From NCBI RefSeq assembly GCF_900102215.1, contig NZ_FNBG01000004.1:1-64000 (forward strand): a DNA stretch of 64,000 nt. The letters are read 5' to 3'. The number at the start of each line of letters is the position of its first letter. Position 1 is the first letter of the stretch. Below, one piece after another: positions 63,751-64,000 of this stretch. The notes beneath the pieces were generated by a model, which worked only from the letters and a program-made list of their open reading frames with translations, was not told the DNA's origin and did no database searches. The position numbers and the translations under genes are program-made. Origin of the DNA: Fontibacillus panacisegetis (lineage in GTDB: Bacteria > Bacillota > Bacilli > Paenibacillales > Paenibacillaceae).

Positions 63751-64000
63751 TTATGATTCCACGCTGTAAATTCTGAATTGCTGTGGTTCTAGCGTAAAGC
63801 TCAACGCCTTTTGTCCCAATACCTCATTGCTTTCACTCCAAGCATCTCGAATGGTGCTGTTATTATAAGTAGCTGGCACAATGACATTAACCGGAGCCTC
63901 TCCATTGTTAAGTGCGACGATCATTTGCTGAGCTCCTTGCCCTCTTGTAAATACTAGCAGGCCAGAATCATTGTTGGCCTCAAGCAAGCCGAAACGGGCA
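63751..64000 (-). CDS. C-terminal part of a GH13-type glycosidase (runs off window)
   Basis: The visible last 82 residues form a beta-domain with FGLLEANNDSGLLVFTRG and MIVALNNGEAPVNV, the C-terminal beta-sandwich of alpha-glucosidase/maltogenic amylase enzymes. The catalytic barrel lies to the right of the window, so the exact enzyme is not known. The open frame continues past 64000 with no start codon in view. Confidence 0.6.
   Translation of the reverse strand, partial: ARFGLLEANNDSGLLVFTRGQGAQQMIVALNNGEAPVNVIVPATYNNSTIRDAWSESNEVLGQKALSFTLEPQQFRIYSVES

Overview
The window looks like a chromosomal segment of a Paenibacillus-type Gram-positive (Bacillales). Evidence: strong AGGAGG ribosome binding sites with occasional TTG/GTG starts, a SigB partner-switch locus, a lysine riboswitch, a cytochrome bd operon ending in the tiny CydS subunit, YneQ/YqkE/CvfC-type Bacillales proteins, and a PBSX-like (xkd) tail gene order. 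No rRNA, tRNA, CRISPR array, integrase or transposase was seen.

Layout. 0.1-6.4 kb: an asparaginase, then a SigB regulon (receiver-PP2C phosphatase, receiver-histidine kinase, RsbV, RsbW, SigB), followed by small stress or envelope genes. 6.4-16.5 kb: NlpC/P60 hydrolase, a 50-bp-period intergenic repeat, CDF transporter, ABC-F ATPase, metallo-hydrolase, and the cydA-cydB-cydS oxidase operon. 16.5-25 kb: CvfC-like HEAT protein, lysine riboswitch and LysP permease, transglutaminase, glutaredoxin/thioredoxin reductase, a P1B-4 metal ATPase with Fur-like boxes, and MetY. 25-31 kb: one overlapping operon of two ABC ATPases, a large permease, a small protein, an ECF sigma factor and a membrane protein. 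31-40.8 kb: def/deoC operon, MBL hydrolase-TetR operon with a double operator, MMPL exporter with divergent TetR, YneQ-like protein, MFS exporter, Mn pyrophosphatase. 40.9-48.9 kb: an OmpR-type two-component system, HflX behind an apparent attenuator, DUF2500 protein, SDR, WYL regulator, and a MarR/ring-cleaving dioxygenase pair (quinone response type).

49.0-62.3 kb is the most interesting part. It holds a compact one-direction operon encoding a complete contractile-tail module: tail terminator, short sheath, tube, chaperone with a canonical -1 frameshift site, tape measure, LysM hub, XkdQ/R/S/T/U baseplate proteins and a discoidin-bearing fibre. There are no capsid, portal, terminase, integrase, holin or endolysin genes. 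It is headed by a response regulator and a 7-TM histidine kinase. A large palindrome sits between the regulator and the tail promoter, and that promoter has a good -10 but no -35. I read this as a domesticated, signal-controlled tail-like particle (diffocin/PBSX-related). The absence of a lysis module inside the locus makes its release or role an open question.

The window ends with adenosine deaminase and the 3' end of a probable GH13-type glycosidase that runs off the right edge.
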